DNA of 64,000 bases from Chrysaora quinquecirrha (GCA_014526335.1 JACTAT010000042.1:1312941-1376940), one strand, 5' to 3'; shown: positions 34,721 to 46,589, numbered from the stretch's first letter. Program-made: numbers and translations. The notes: generated from the letters alone by a model not told the origin.

Positions 34721-34813
34721 CGCTCTAAAGCTCTTTGCTTCCTTGTCCGTCCAACACCAGTGAAAACTCCACCACGGCCTCTTTCGGTACCCCTTGCATG
34801 TTCGATAATCACT
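34721..34813 (-). CDS. SRSF4/5/6: SRSF4/5/6-like gene, exon 3 (end of RRM1 and linker)
   Basis: A 93-base exon with acceptor TTTCCAG and donor GTAAGT. It completes the split Arg codon and encodes VIIEHARG, the last strand of RRM1 (family form V-x-x-E-H-A-R-G). The linker follows: TERGRGGVFTGVGRTRKQR then ALE, ending in a split Arg codon. The linker is Gly/Arg rich but short. Only a 121-bp intron separates it from exon 2, the sole compact intron of the gene. Confidence 0.92.
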
Positions 34814-34934
34814 CTGGAAATTCAAATAGATTAATGTAACGGGATTTAACAGATTTGATAACAATAAACACAAACTGATAAGCTTGAGACTCTCAATTTC
34901 GAAAAGAAAATCAGACAAATGTGTAGATACAGAC

Positions 34935-35005
34935 CGTTCACCCATAAGATCTTTCCCATTTAGATCATAAACAGCATCATCAGCATCCCTATAGTCTTCA
35001 AAATC
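34935..35005 (-). CDS. SRSF4/5/6: SRSF4/5/6-like gene, exon 2 (middle of RRM1)
   Basis: A 71-base exon with acceptor TTCTTCAG. It encodes DFEDYRDADDAVYDLNGKDL then MGE and a split Arg codon. This is the second half of RNP1 plus helix 2 and the LNGK turn, almost identical to animal SRSF4/5/6. The donor is CG|GTCTGT, a weak 5' splice site. It could make inclusion sensitive to other factors, but that is inference. Entry is phase 0 from exon 1, exit phase 2. Confidence 0.92.
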
Positions 35006-35284
35006 CTGAAGAACATACGGAATAAAAAGCAAACTGTGAAAATACTCATTAATCAATACTTGAGTTTAATAACGAAAATAAGTTTTATAAGCAAATAACA
35101 ATTTCAGTGACTATTTAATGACCAAAAATAACAACTTTGCCTCTGCAAAATATGCTTTGGACACGAAATGCAGAGAAGGTTCAGGAATGCAGAAATGCAA
35201 GTTTAAAACAAGCTTAATATTTAGCCAAAATTTCTTATTGAATTTTTATAATGCCCGTACAATACAATGTTAAGCGTACGCACC
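35006..35284. other. Intron 1, proximal part
   Basis: AT-rich intron sequence immediately upstream of exon 2. No feature seen. Confidence 0.4.
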
Positions 35285-35515
35285 CCGGATAACGTATGAG
35301 CAGTACAGCGGAGGGATATCTTCCCACAGCTGTACTGAACATCCACCACTGTACTCATGGTATCCCTCCGCGGTACTAATGGCATCCCTCCTCTGTGCCG
35401 ATGATATCCCTCCGCTGTACTGATAATAACCCTCGGCTGTACTGTACAACCATCGCTGTACTGCACAACCACCGCTGTACTGAACAACCACTGCTGTACT
35501 GTACATATGTTTTCC
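35285..35515. repeat. Minisatellite of CTGTACTG units
   Basis: About ten imperfect units of 17-26 bp built on CCGCTGTACTG with ATCCCTC or ACAACCA spacers. Open frames on both strands across it reflect the repeat. Confidence 0.88.
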
Positions 35516-36930
35516 GGGGTGGTACGCCTTCTTTGTTGAGGGAAACAATCTTTCAACTCTCAACAAGTTTATGGCTCCGTTTGATGTATGAAGTTAATTT
35601 ACTAACATTTACTAACATGGCAACCCAAACATATTCTCAGTATAGCTAATCTTGGGTCCAGTTCATGTACCTTCGCCCTTACACCGACTCTGGATTTGTT
35701 TGTCGAAGTTAAATCAGTTGAAATGAAGTGAAGGCGTTTTATGCAGCAGAGCTGCTGGAGTAGTGGCGAAGTAGTGGCAAAGTAAAAATTAATGTCGGTA
35801 TTGGTTTCATACGTAGCATTTGCGTTACAGTTATGCCGCATAAAAATAGAAACTGATATTTTTCATAGCTCGGTTTTGATTATACTTAAAATCGTTTTTG
35901 AGTAGTAAAAAACTCAAAATTGCAATAAACAACGGAAACACTTTCGGGTATACCATTCATATGAAACTCCTCAAAGTACGAACGTCCAAAACTGGCCGAA
36001 GAGATAGCCTAAACAAAGTGGAATTTATACCCAGATGCTGCTCGAAGTTCATTAGTTTTGAAGGAGAAGCCGAATTGGCATTGTCCTCATATTTTTACTG
36101 CACGACTTAATATTTTTGCAGACAGAACATTGAATATCTGTGCTCAATGATTATCAACTTTTGCTGACAGCAAAAAATTTTGCGTTTTCTGCCGTCAGTA
36201 AAAGTTGTATCCTTTTCAAAATCAACCTGTCAAACTTTCAATGGGTTATATGACCAAAGCCTTGTCTTTGTGGTTTGTTCAACGGGGAATACCCCTTAGC
36301 CTCCTTCTACCTCACGTGTGGGGCTGTCGACGTTTCTGGGGGTTTTTGAAACAAGATGGAAGAAAAAGACGAGAAACAAAGGGCGTGATTAAAACAGAAA
36401 AGAGATTTTGTGAGCAGCTGGACAAAGAATACATTTTCGGGAGAAATATCTATTAAAATATTAACTCAAAAATTGCATATTTGGCATTGCCAAAACAGGA
36501 CCTTTCTAATAATATGCAGTTTATTAGTTTGCTACATATTTGAAACTTTCCTCCTCCGCAGCGACCACCAAATTAATCCGTCCAAGTTGCAACTTGAAAG
36601 TTGTTACTCGGATTGGGTTATGCAAATAGAAATGACTTAAATCTTCCCAAAGCCTTCTCTTTTTAGTCTTAAGATAGCACACCACGCTAAAATGTGGGCT
36701 TGAAATGAATGATCAAATACTCAGCTACAATAAATCCAAACGCTGCAAAACTATTTACAAAATGATCTAAGGTAAAAAGTCACTGTCGGAAGAGTGCGCT
36801 TTTTCTTCTTCCGATGTCGCAAAAGTCTTATTCCCAGTCAGAACATAGTTAATAGAGAAATCCTCTATCAATGGTAATGGATTTCTCATTTGACTATAAT
36901 TAGAACTATCTGAAGCTCCTTCCATTTCAT
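35516..36930. other. Intronic sequence, nothing recognised
   Basis: Several short frames but none with a known domain. Some sequence near 36290-36400 might be remnants of the broken gene that follows, but I cannot show this. Confidence 0.35.
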
Positions 36931-39900
36931 TCATATCACGGCCAAAGTTGTCAAATACATTAGTGGTAAATCAACATACTTCTCGTGCTCAATCTTCATG
37001 AGCACGTCTGTATCTTTTGCAAGTATGACAGCAGGGGATTTATCTTGAGCTGAATGTAAACGCATGACCTCTATCAGTAACACGAGTCTCGTGTCTGCTT
37101 CCTCGTAGTTGTAATCTCGCATTCATTCCACTCTATCCGTTTTTGTTGAGGAGATGAGACGCAGTAAGTCCCAGGAAATTCACGTACCCCCTACGGCCTC
37201 CCTCCTTGCCCTGAGAAGCGTAGCTGGAGCTGCCGAGAAAAGGGAAACGAAATCTTCAGATTTTCAAAAATGGAAAGAGAAAACATAAACAAAGCTGGAA
37301 ATATTTTGTCAATGGTTGCAGTTGGTTGGCTTGGTAAAAAATAAAAACAGCATAGAGTGGCGTGTAAAATGAAACCCGCAGTGAAAAAAGGGAGAGGACA
37401 CGGACAGACCGCATGGCCTAAAACGTCCTACTGAGGTCAAGACTTTACAGCATTTAAGACTGTTAGAAGGTCGTCAATTTTACTATACTCAATTTTTCAT
37501 TTTCTAATATATTCTTAAATCACCACACAGACAAAGGCAATAGGAGAGAATTTGAATAAAATTTGTTCAACAAGGAGCGAGACTTTTGCAGCCATCGTCA
37601 ACAACACACACATTTTGCATGCGCGATGCGCTTTGGCTGTAAACCTGATTAGCCTCAAGTTTTAAACAATAGAGTTCTGGATTCGTCTCCCCAACAAGTT
37701 CGAATCAGCCAAGTTTCCTCATTGCAGTTGGTGATACGCAGGATCTTCAACAATCGTCTGCCGTCTGTACTTCTGAAAAATGAGCTTGCACGTCAAATAA
37801 AATCTTCCTTATTTTCGTTGTTGTGAAAAAACTCTAGCTATTCTTTTCCTTGAGACAATTTCTTGTCTGGACTTTCCAGGCATACTCCGGGAGATGTTTC
37901 TCCCCGTGCAATTCTCGTTGACGATTGGATGCCATTTTCCAAATAGGTATTATAAACAATTTCAACTTGTACTGCTTCTGCTACTGCAGGAAGTATTTTT
38001 TTATTGAGAACAGCAACCAGCCACTCTCTGTATGTTTGGTTTGGTTTCACTGTTCGAAAGAGAGCCATACTATCAATAATCCGACGTGCTTAAAGTGAAA
38101 CCAGCTTTTGATTCATCGACATACACTGGCTTTGTCTGATTGTCGCAACATGTTGTTTGGAGTTGCAAGACTAAATAGCAGTGTTGTATAATTGGAAATA
38201 TGTGAACGCCTTTTCAAACCATGTTGCTATGGCCATAAGAATTTCATAGCTCTGGCGATCTTCCTTGAGGATGGATACTGCTTTTGTACCATTACCTTTT
38301 CAAGCCCGGTTTTCTGCCTTACTCTATTAATTTGACCAAATATACTTAAATACCACTCTTGTAGATAAAAGCCAAATAAAACCACTCTAAATAAAATCAC
38401 TCTTTGTATCGGGTATTCCCAATTTCTTGTGAATTTATTAATTGTGTCGTCAATTACTTCTGTGTCGATTTCTAAACCCGTGCAGAATAGTTTTGCAGGA
38501 TCTCTCGAAAAGGGAGCCGTTTTACAGAAATCCAACTTTTCTTTCAAAGCAGTGACATTGCTATGGTCTTTTGCTTTGCCACTATCCCTAAGCTCTTTGT
38601 GAGTCGACGTGGTTTTAATGTCAAGTTTATTACGCATCGTAAGGCAAAGCTTTGCATGAATGTTAACGGTTTTCACCCATTTCTTAGTTATGTCGATATT
38701 GGTACCAAATTCCGATCTGAATGGACCTGCTGTCCCTTTGGTTTCGCGATTACAATATTCAGTGACCAAGTTCCTATCAACTGTGGCAGACTTTTCTCCA
38801 GAATAATGCAATTCCAAATCCCGTTATTACAAATCTGTCCAGAGCACATGCTGAAATGTCAAATAGCGAGAGTAGTTTTGGTGGTCGAAACCAAAGACTT
38901 GCTTCAGAACTACTCGTTGTGCTTCAAGATGTCTTTCCAAATTTCCTTCACTAACAGCAGAGACCATAGAAGATGATATGCCTCTCAAGTACGAACAGTC
39001 ATGCATCTAATTCTATAACTGCTTCAAGTCCTATTCTGTGGAAGGATTTTCTCTCAACGACTTCAGGCTTTCATGCAGGCCATCAGATAAAGATGCGTAG
39101 TTGTTCCTAAGTTGCTCTGCACGATACTGGTCAAGAGCAGCGAGGGACTCTTTCAAAATTCGCATACACCTATAGTAATGCTTTCCTCAAAATGCTTGAT
39201 CTACAAAACCAGCAGAAACTGTCCCTGTGTCAACAGACCAACCATTGCAGCTTGTGCATGAATGTCTCTTGATGATTAATCGCTGTCGAACACGTGATTG
39301 GTGAAAGCCATCCATAAGGACAATGATATTCTTACAGAGATAAATTACTTGGTAAATCAGGCTCAGCGTCAGTAGCAGGCAGACCATTTGCTAATGACCA
39401 CGCTACATCTCTGCCAAAGCTTTTTTCAAGGAGCTCTTTGCCTTCATCATCTTGATAAGAGGGAAATGTAAGAGGATTCGCTCTCGCAACAATACGATAT
39501 TCTTCAATATTACCAGTAACAATTTCCTCACATGGAACCAGTTCTTGAATTATTGGTTTCGTTTCATGAAGAATGCGTCACCAGTAATAAATCAAATTAG
39601 GGTTTTAATTGTTCATAAACCTGGAATCTGCTCAATTCTATACATCAGAAACATAATCTAGAAACTCTACAAAAATTTACCTGGAATGAATGGCTGAAAC
39701 AATGTGCTGTTTGCATCATGAGTGGTTCCAACACCGGTAAGAGTTTCCTTTGGATTATCATTGTTATCAATGGTCGAGTGTAAAGGGTTTACTTTTACAA
39801 AACGTTTGTGTACTATGTTTGGCTGCCTCTTTATTACTAATAAGTTTGTGTATTGTTGTTCAAAGCACGACTTGTTTTCTTCTGGCGAGTGATTAGCGAC

Positions 39901-41026
39901 TGCCAATCTGATGCAATCGATCAATTCCTATTGGCAATGTTACCTGACTGCGTAATGGCATAACCTTCACCGATGATCTTAAAATTCGGATACATCGTGG
40001 CATAAGTAATATTGTTTTATTCAAGCATCGGGCCCTTGTTGAAGTCTGCAATAATTTTATCAGGAGTTATTGGTAAACTTTCTGGCTCTCGCTCTTTGAC
40101 TTTGCTCTTGATGAAATTCGCAAACGTACGAATGTTGTCCATATCACTCAGTCCATGGACAAGGTGTTGCAACGCTATACTCGCCGGGATTCATGAGTGC
40201 TGAATGAAGACTAACGTATTTCGCTGTTGTCAAAAAATCAATATCAGGTCCAAATTGCTTGACTAATTCTCTCTTCATTGACTCAAAGTTATTTTCTTTG
40301 CATATAAGCTTTATGTCTAATGAAAACTAGTGGCGAAGATATGCCTCCTTTTCCCCCAATATTTCCTATTCCACCACTCTGAAGAACTCTTCGATTATGA
40401 ATTCCTTTTCTTTGTCTTTCGAAGATTCTTCTTTTCCAACACTAAGGCCTGTTTATTGCGTACTTAAGGTAACAGTTTTTATGATAATAAGTATCAGTGG
40501 CATAAAGATCAAAAGGCTGTTCACTTTGCAATACCTGCAATCTTTTTGCGGCCTCGTGAAATCTGTAAGTCGGTTTAGAAATAAACAGTTCAGTCCTTGC
40601 ATGAATCCTTTGACGAGAACTTTCCAGTTCGCATCTACGAAGTCCCGCTTGATAATACAATCAGCCGTCCGCTTCCCTTCATTTCTTACAAATTAAACAA
40701 ATTTGGTTTCTTTTCTTGTCTTCTGCTTGTGATCTTCTAGCTTGAAAATCACTTGTTAGATCCTCTGATTCTTGTTTGAGAACACTTGTCTTAATTTCTC
40801 CATATATTTTCCTATAGTTTTCCACTTTTGTTCCAAATGTTATGTGATTTGTCGTACAAATCCACAAAGGAAGATCCCTGAGCAAGCAACTTCCCATGGC
40901 AAGAAAAGGCTTTGGTTTTAAAGCCACTGTCAACATTTTTGATTGATTGATTGACAGGTTGAGTTTAAAAAAGATTTGACCTGCAACCAAAATGTGAAAC
41001 TGTGGAGTCCTGCAGTAAAAATACAA
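36931..41026 (-). pseudogene. Broken copy of a large repetitive gene with an EEADTR motif
   Basis: A series of minus-strand frames in collinear order appears to be one decayed coding sequence. A cysteine pair NQICLICKK lies at about 40685. A second Cys/His block, TYYHKNCYLKY, is at about 40465. IDNNDNPKETLTGVGTTHD is at about 39725-39780. A LMDGFHQ segment lies near 39310. A region at 38227-38817 has no known domain. NYEEADTRLVLL and AKDTDVLM are at about 37015-37110. The EEADTR..(D)TDV pair and the N-terminal cysteine clusters occur in a large family of multi-copy, transposon-like uncharacterised genes in invertebrates; that is my recollection of the family. Frames change repeatedly and stops are frequent, so this copy is dead. 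It lies in SRSF intron 1 on the same strand. Confidence 0.6.
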
Positions 41027-43184
41027 TAAAGTAGTGCTGAAAAATAAAACAAATTACTGTCAGAAAAATATATTCTGTTTGTCCAATAGTGATTTTCAAC
41101 ACGGTAACAGGTCCTATGGTAACAGGTCATTAGTAACCATGGAAACTGCAATATCAAAATGATAGCCTCTAATTTTCAGGGAAAGTCAAGAATATTCATC
41201 AACCTTTGTTTGATCCATTTTGAGTTGTGCAAAGAAATGTGGATGGAGGGCTATTTTAGCCCCCTGGTCAAGACAGGGTAAATTTCCATTTTATAAAAAA
41301 GTAATTTGCTGTTATCTTATTACAGTATTCTACTGTAGAATTACTGACAAAGAAGACACATTATTTTGTCCAAATTTGCTTCAAGTACCAACCCCCTGGT
41401 TTTTTCTATGATTCAATTTTTGCTAAAAGCTGTAAGTACAGCTTTACAACTTTATTGTCTGCCCTATTTGCAACTTATCATGTCACATCAGACTTTGAAA
41501 CTTCAAAAGCAATTCAGGACAATTAGGGCATATTTTTTGGTCACATTCCATTTTCAGCAGATGCCTTCTTTTTTCGGTAGATATCGAAACGTATTTTTTG
41601 GTACCATTTTCTGAAAACGGCAGGTTTGGCAGGCCTCCAAAACCTTGCCCCCGAAGATGGAAGGTTTTGCAGACATCGCAAGCAATCTCGTTCTGAATGT
41701 TGAAAAGTAATTTCATGGTTAATTTCAAACCTTTAGAGATGATGCAAATCTTATAACAAAGCAGTTCAAGTTGAAAATAATGCTGCATAAGGTAATTTAG
41801 AATGAAATGTTCACTCAGCCGGTCTGTTGGTCTATCTACTATCCTCTGTGTCACAGTTCACAACAAAGAAAGCGCTCATTATCACGTTCGATTGTTTTTC
41901 AATTTTGCGGGCAACCCTATTGAAATCTTTGGCATCCCTTAAAATGGTGCATGCTCAAACAAATTTCACAAGTGTTGCAACCAAGGAAACAGAAACCTTG
42001 TTCGACATGCCTACGATTTTCGGCAGCAGTGTTTTTTTGGACACTTTTTCCTGGTAACTCTACCATTTTCAAAATTCTGGGAGTCTGCCAAAAACAGAAG
42101 GTTACCAAAAATATGCCCTTAAAGGAAAATTGTTTTGGCACCGAAATAAATGCCTTCCCATGATGTGAAATGCAATCAGAAATGAAGGCTTCCTTGTTTC
42201 CCAAAATTTCACTTTGCCCCAGTCTGAGAAAATTCTTCTTACAAATACCAGATAAGAACTTAAAAAAATTTCACACCAGCTTTAAATTTCATACCAGGAA
42301 TAAAAAAGTGAAATTAACTCATTCTGGCCTTGAGCTTCATTTACCTCTCTCCCATGTAAATACATGCAAGACTTGCATGGAATTTGGTAAACCTCCCAAA
42401 TGAGCTCACTATGGCTTGTAGCAAGTAAGTCGGGGGCTTAAAAGATACTGTTGGTGCATCTCCATCTTCAATTTTTTTCATTTGCCACACAGCTGGCATC
42501 AACAGAAGAACAACTGGTCAAGTGACTTTTAAGGCACGCCCTTTTTTAGGCGTTGAAATTTGCCAATGCACAAATCAAATTTTCCAGTCTGGAAATTGTA
42601 CAAAAAGAATCAGTAAAATGAAGAAAATAATCCAATCAGATATTTGACAGCATTAAAGTTGTTATGTTATCACAGCGGCCTCTTTTGTTATTCCGTAATT
42701 TCATGATTTAACCTGATTTAACTTGTCACTTGTCAGATGGGGGTCTGTGGAAGGGCACACTTGCTAATTAGGAAAGATTAAACTGTTCATAACCCCAAAA
42801 CTCTCAACTCAAAAAGCAAATTTTTTCCAGGCACAAGACGGCTATACATGCCTTCGCAGCATTAAGTATGTCTGTATGTATAGTGATCAGTGATTTGTAA
42901 AATATTTAACAAAAAGGAAGTCAATTTTAAGTTAATATTTATCTCTTCTTCTGAAAATGGATGTTAGATGAGTCCGTAGTAATTTTTCTTATCTAAAATA
43001 CAGCATCAGCATCCATCATGCACATGGTAACAAGGAAAGTTGGCCCACTACAAAACCGGCCCAACATGTTTCAGACAAGTTAGCCTGTCAGCATATACCA
43101 AATCTTCCCACTAAAATATAATAAATTTGAACCATGTACACTGATAAGGCACTGATATGTGGCAGCCCACTTAACAAACATAGT
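41027..43184. other. Intron 1 sequence with unassigned ORFs
   Basis: Minus frames at 41483-41854 and 41917-42204 contain CxxC pairs (ACDVC, CPNC, CNTCEIC). They could be remnants of a zinc-binding protein, but order and spacing do not match a family I know. Overlapping plus frames weaken the case. Confidence 0.35.
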
Positions 43185-43314
43185 CAAGGGGTATTTCACT
43201 CTTAATAAGGTGTATGAGATTCCTATTAAAACAAAAGGATTTCCCAGGGATTTCTACAAAAACAATGGATTTTAAGAAAAGATGTACAAGATTTCCAAGG
43301 AGTGAATTGCCCCT
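43185..43314. mobile_element. hAT-like MITE, old copy
   Basis: Same short inverted-repeat element as at 47618-47751 and 48041-48179 (ends AGGGGTATTTCACT.. and ..AGTGAATTGCCCCT). It is more diverged. The expected 8-bp flanks (AACATAGT, ACCATAAG) match only partly. Confidence 0.6.
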
Positions 43315-43411
43315 AGACCATAAGAACCCTTTGATATACTTGTGACAATCTCCTGCAACACTTGCATTCACCATTAGGAGAACCCCCTTGACTGCATTAA
43401 TGGCTAGTATA

Positions 43412-43805
43412 GATCACTTCGGTAGAATTTAAATTTTTCGAAATCACAAGATATCAATCTTTTGATGCAAAAATTGTATAGAGCATCCAAAAATTAGTCT
43501 ATGTGCAAAGTTTTAACTATCTCAGCACGTGTATTATTGATTCTACAAGTGTCCAAAGTTTACGATTTTATAAGGGCTTTGACCGTGTGGGGTTAAAAGT
43601 TTTACGAAGTTCAGTTAATGCGGTCAAAGCCTTTGTGAAATCGAGAACTTTGAATGCTCATAAAATTAATAACACAAGCGCTGGGACAGTGAAACTTTGT
43701 ACCTAGACTAAGTTTTGGGTGCTTTATAAGATTTTCATATCGAAAACTTGATATCATGTGATTTCAAAAAAATTTAATGCTGTCTGACGTCATGCCAAAG
43801 TGATC
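43412..43805. mobile_element. 394-bp MITE with TATA target duplication
   Basis: Terminal inverted repeats of about 100 bp (left starts GATCACTTCGGTAG, right ends CCAAAGTGATC) flank a unique centre. TATA stands on both sides (43408-43411 and 43806-43809). A fragment of the family is at 18685. The frame at 43503-43706 is incidental. Confidence 0.8.
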
Positions 43806-43979
43806 TATATACCTACTTGCACAAATTTTTGCAATAGGCTGTTGCTGCCATGTGGCGAAATCCTGAGACTGCCTGGGCGCTTGGATACAAAAGCAAAGGC
43901 TATAGGGAATTCAGTGACATCCCAGCATACAAATTTAAAACAAAGCAAAGAAGAAGAAAGGGCAAAAAACTTTGATCTA

Positions 43980-44605
43980 GGGTAGAGGTGGGAGCAATTG
44001 TACAGCAGGAGTAATCGTACATTTTGACTTTAAAAAATAATTTCAAATAGGACACTCGAGAAAATTTAATTCAAAGGACGAAAGGATAAGTGCAAAACTA
44101 TATTCTTTTTTGTGCCAAGCTGGCTGATTTGTGAGAGTTGCTTCAGAACGAAGAGAGCCCAAAAAGAAACTAGTAGTGCAGAAGGACTGGAAAAATGGCG
44201 TTCGAGCCAAACTTGAGGCCACTAAAGCAGTGTCTTGTCTGACACTGCTTACAAAAGATACAGCCCCTTAGAAATTGATTCCAAAAGCATTTTTCATATC
44301 TTGGGACTTATGACCAAACCACAAACTGAAAAACTGATAAAACCGCAGCGTTTTTGTACTCTTTCATTCAAATAACAAACTGTACGGAAACTCCCGCTGC
44401 TGTACGAAAACTCTCGCATCGAGTACTACTGACAAAAAAACGATTTTGTAATTTAATGAAAAGGTTTTATGTCTTGAAAATCTATATTTTGACACAAAAA
44501 GGGTTGGTCTAAAATAATATGAGGATATTTTTGTACATTGAAAAACAGATTGCAAAATATATAGGCCTAAAAAGCTTAACTGTACGATTACTCCCACCTC
44601 TACCC
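43980..44605. mobile_element. 626-bp MITE with TA target duplication
   Basis: The ends read GGGTAGAGGTGGGAG inward from both sides, with continued similarity (AATCGTACA). TA flanks both ends (43978-43979, 44606-44607), as for Tc1/mariner-type elements. No transposase. It sits only about 160 bp downstream of the SRSF exon 1 donor. Confidence 0.78.
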
Positions 44606-44768
44606 TACATGCTTTTTATTTTACTGTATAAAGAAGTGGGAATCAGGCTGCTCTTTTAGTCTATGTACTAGTCTAGGTACTTCATGTGAATGTCAAAAAC
44701 GTCCGGTAAATACCGTCGATCACGTTTTTTAGGCCCCTCATCAACGAAACAAAAAACGAAAAGCTTAC

Positions 44769-44888
44769 AACAAAACCGTATCCATTCTTCAGATTGATTT
44801 CTCGGAGATGTCCGTATCCTTTGAAGAACTTTTCAATGTCACGCTCAGCTACCCTACTAGGCAATCTTCCCATATAGATTCGAGGCAT
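44769..44888 (-). CDS. SRSF4/5/6: SRSF4/5/6-like gene, exon 1 (start codon and first half of RRM1)
   Basis: The ATG at 44888 opens MPRIYMGRLPSRVAERDIEK and continues FFKGYGHLREINLKNGYGFV to the donor GTAAGC. RNP2 is IYMGRL (residues 4-9). The RNP1 octamer NGYGFVDF (35-42) is completed by exon 2. MPR(I/V)Y at the start and KNGYGFV are typical of SRSF4/5/6. An upstream in-frame ATG would add eight residues (MFPHLNFLE) with no family match, so MPRIY is taken as the start. The intron begins in phase 0. The 5' UTR and promoter lie above 44888 in a moderately GC-rich stretch without a visible TATA box. Confidence 0.93.
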
Positions 44889-45367
44889 TTCGAGAAAGTT
44901 CAAGTGTGGAAACAACCAGCGACCGCCACACCGATCACCCTTTGATTATGTTGATTCTTGTTCTGGGTTCGGTTCAGGATTGAGTTCAGGATTGAGAACG
45001 ATGCTATCTGTAAAATATGGAATCGAATCATGGAATGGAATGATAAAATGGAATGGAACGATGGAATGGAATTGAATGCGAATGTTTGAAAAATTGAAGA
45101 AAACTGTCTTTTCCTTGAAAATTATCTCGGATCAGCATATTATTCGTTCATTTAAATGATAGAATTACAAGTTGACATGCTGGTCTTTTGAAATAATCCA
45201 TCAAAAAACCCACAATTGTTTGGCAATTTTTGACTGAAATTAAAATAATGAAAGCGAAAAGTATCAAAAAAATTTTAAGTTGTATAATTTTTGGAAATTT
45301 ATGCTGGAGAGTGTCATCTTCAGTTGCAAATTCATTGTTTCAAGTTCATTCTTATTTGGAAAGTAGA
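44889..45367. other. Presumed SRSF 5' UTR/promoter and upstream region
   Basis: Directly upstream of the SRSF start codon. No TATA box is seen. A GGAAT pentamer tract lies at 45016-45070. Nothing else is recognised. Confidence 0.4.
45016..45070. repeat. GGAAT/TGGAA pentamer repeat
   Basis: Roughly ten units of ATGGA/ATGGAATGGA with small changes, close to the presumed SRSF promoter. Confidence 0.85.
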
Positions 45368-45906
45368 TAATATTTTAAGCTGGAATCTGCACGCCATGGA
45401 AGATTTTACTATATGAAATGAACATAGAACAAGCTCAAGTTCTAATAGGTATATCGAACAAACAACATAATTACTATGATAATTTATGATAACTACTATG
45501 ATAACTCAACAAACATAAGATTAGAAACAACAATTTAAAAAACTATTGGCTATTTTGGGTCAATCATATTAACCTTCCAGATTAAAGACATTTCGTTTCA
45601 TTAAAAGGCAATTCGCATCATTTGCAAGGAAGCACTTAATCCTGCAATTTTTCCAGATAACATTAAATCATACAGGTCCCTAATGTTGTAGTCTACAAAA
45701 ATTTTACTTTATTCCCAAACTCAAATCTGTGTTTGAATCTTACATCAGTTTGTTAGTTTATTTAGACCGTTTACTTAAACATTTATTTTGTCAAAATTGT
45801 TTCCAAACCAGTGATTGTTGGATTATCTAAGTAATAAAGTTGTCTTGTAAGCATTTATATTAGTAAAATCTTCCATGGCGTGCGGCTTCCAGCTGAAAAT
45901 ATTACT
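45368..45906. mobile_element. Inverted-repeat element with 45-bp arms
   Basis: TAATATTTT, AGCTGGAA and CACGCCATGGAAGATTTTAC occur in this order at 45368-45411 and in reverse complement at 45861-45906. The interior of about 450 bp is AT-rich and non-coding. It lies immediately before the LINE fragment. Confidence 0.65.
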
Positions 45907-46331
45907 GACAGCAAATCGCTTTCAGAGCCATTTAAAAGCTGAATCTGTCAAGTTTGTCTTATTTTTGCATAACAAAATCAGAACTGTGAAAGATTTTAAA
46001 AAGGTTAACATGGCAGAACTCAGAGAAGCAATAAAACAGGCACCATGGTCAGTGTGCTCTGTGTTTGAAGATGTGGATGATACAGTTTGGGCTTGGAATA
46101 AGTTATACAAAGAAATAACAAATGACTTTATACCAGTAAGAAAAGTGAAATCTAAGATCTTACTTACCATCGATGAATGGAAATATAAGAAAGTTAATGA
46201 ACAAAAGATTCAAAACACTGCAAAAATATAGTAAGACCAAAGAGCAAAATGACTGGTTCGATTATGTAAGATTAAAGAATCAGGTGAAAAGTGAATAAAG
46301 AAAAGCTGAAGCTGAATATTACACAAAAAAG
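45907..46331 (+). pseudogene. LINE fragment: linker between endonuclease and reverse transcriptase
   Basis: The plus-strand translation contains ELREAIKQAPWSVCSVFEDV then DDTVWAWNKLYKEI and PVRKVK. These are the conserved segments between the endonuclease and the RT of CR1/L2-like LINEs (the PW..DD..W..(F/L) pattern followed by aP(v)K). After a one-base shift near 46195 the frame continues with WFDYVRLKNQVK and AEAEYYTKK, also typical. It stops where the Mutator-like element is inserted (46332). The RT further right (49213) may belong to the same copy. Confidence 0.8.
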
Positions 46332-46589
46332 CGTAATTTATAAACAGTGAGACGACCTGAAACGACTTAGCTGAAACCACCTGAAACGAGCCGTCAAATT
46401 TGGAATCGAGGCTGAACGACCTGAAACGACCTGCTATCTTAGCAACGAAGTGTTAAGGTCAAGGGATTTGTATTCTTCTTTACGCATTGTCGCATTCTTT
46501 TCTTATCACAATAGGAACACGTGTCAGTATCAAAGCCGCCATCGTTTCATCAGACACCCAATTTTTTGCGAAAGACAGTCTATTCATTT

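Larger units (their letters stand above)
2774..44888 (-). other. SRSF4/5/6: SRSF4/5/6-like splicing factor gene, span of the visible part
   Basis: Five exons of 120, 71, 93, 70 and 74 bases join in one frame to about 142 codons. They cover RRM1, a Gly/Arg linker and the start of the pseudo-RRM. Proteins of this family bind exonic splicing enhancers through the RRMs and recruit spliceosome components through a C-terminal RS tail, in the nucleus. Introns from 5' to 3' are 44768-35006, 34934-34814, 34720-21096 and 21025-2848. All borders are GT-AG. The large introns hold nearly every mobile element in the left two thirds of the window. The linker is short and lacks the long Gly/Ser/Arg stretch common in vertebrate SRSF4/6. 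Assignment to the 4/5/6 group is firm; the exact orthologue is not decided. Confidence 0.85.

Noticed and set aside
34697..35056. A single 119-codon minus-strand gene
   Set aside because: It is the exon 2 frame read through a GT donor into the intron. The SRSF match ends exactly at the donor and resumes at 34813.
41483..42204. Zinc-finger gene with several CxxC pairs
   Set aside because: Cys spacing is irregular, frames overlap on both strands and no splice sites connect them. Left as unassigned.
45875..46231. Independent small gene starting MACGFQ
   Set aside because: The first residues come from the arm of the inverted-repeat element. The rest is LINE linker sequence.
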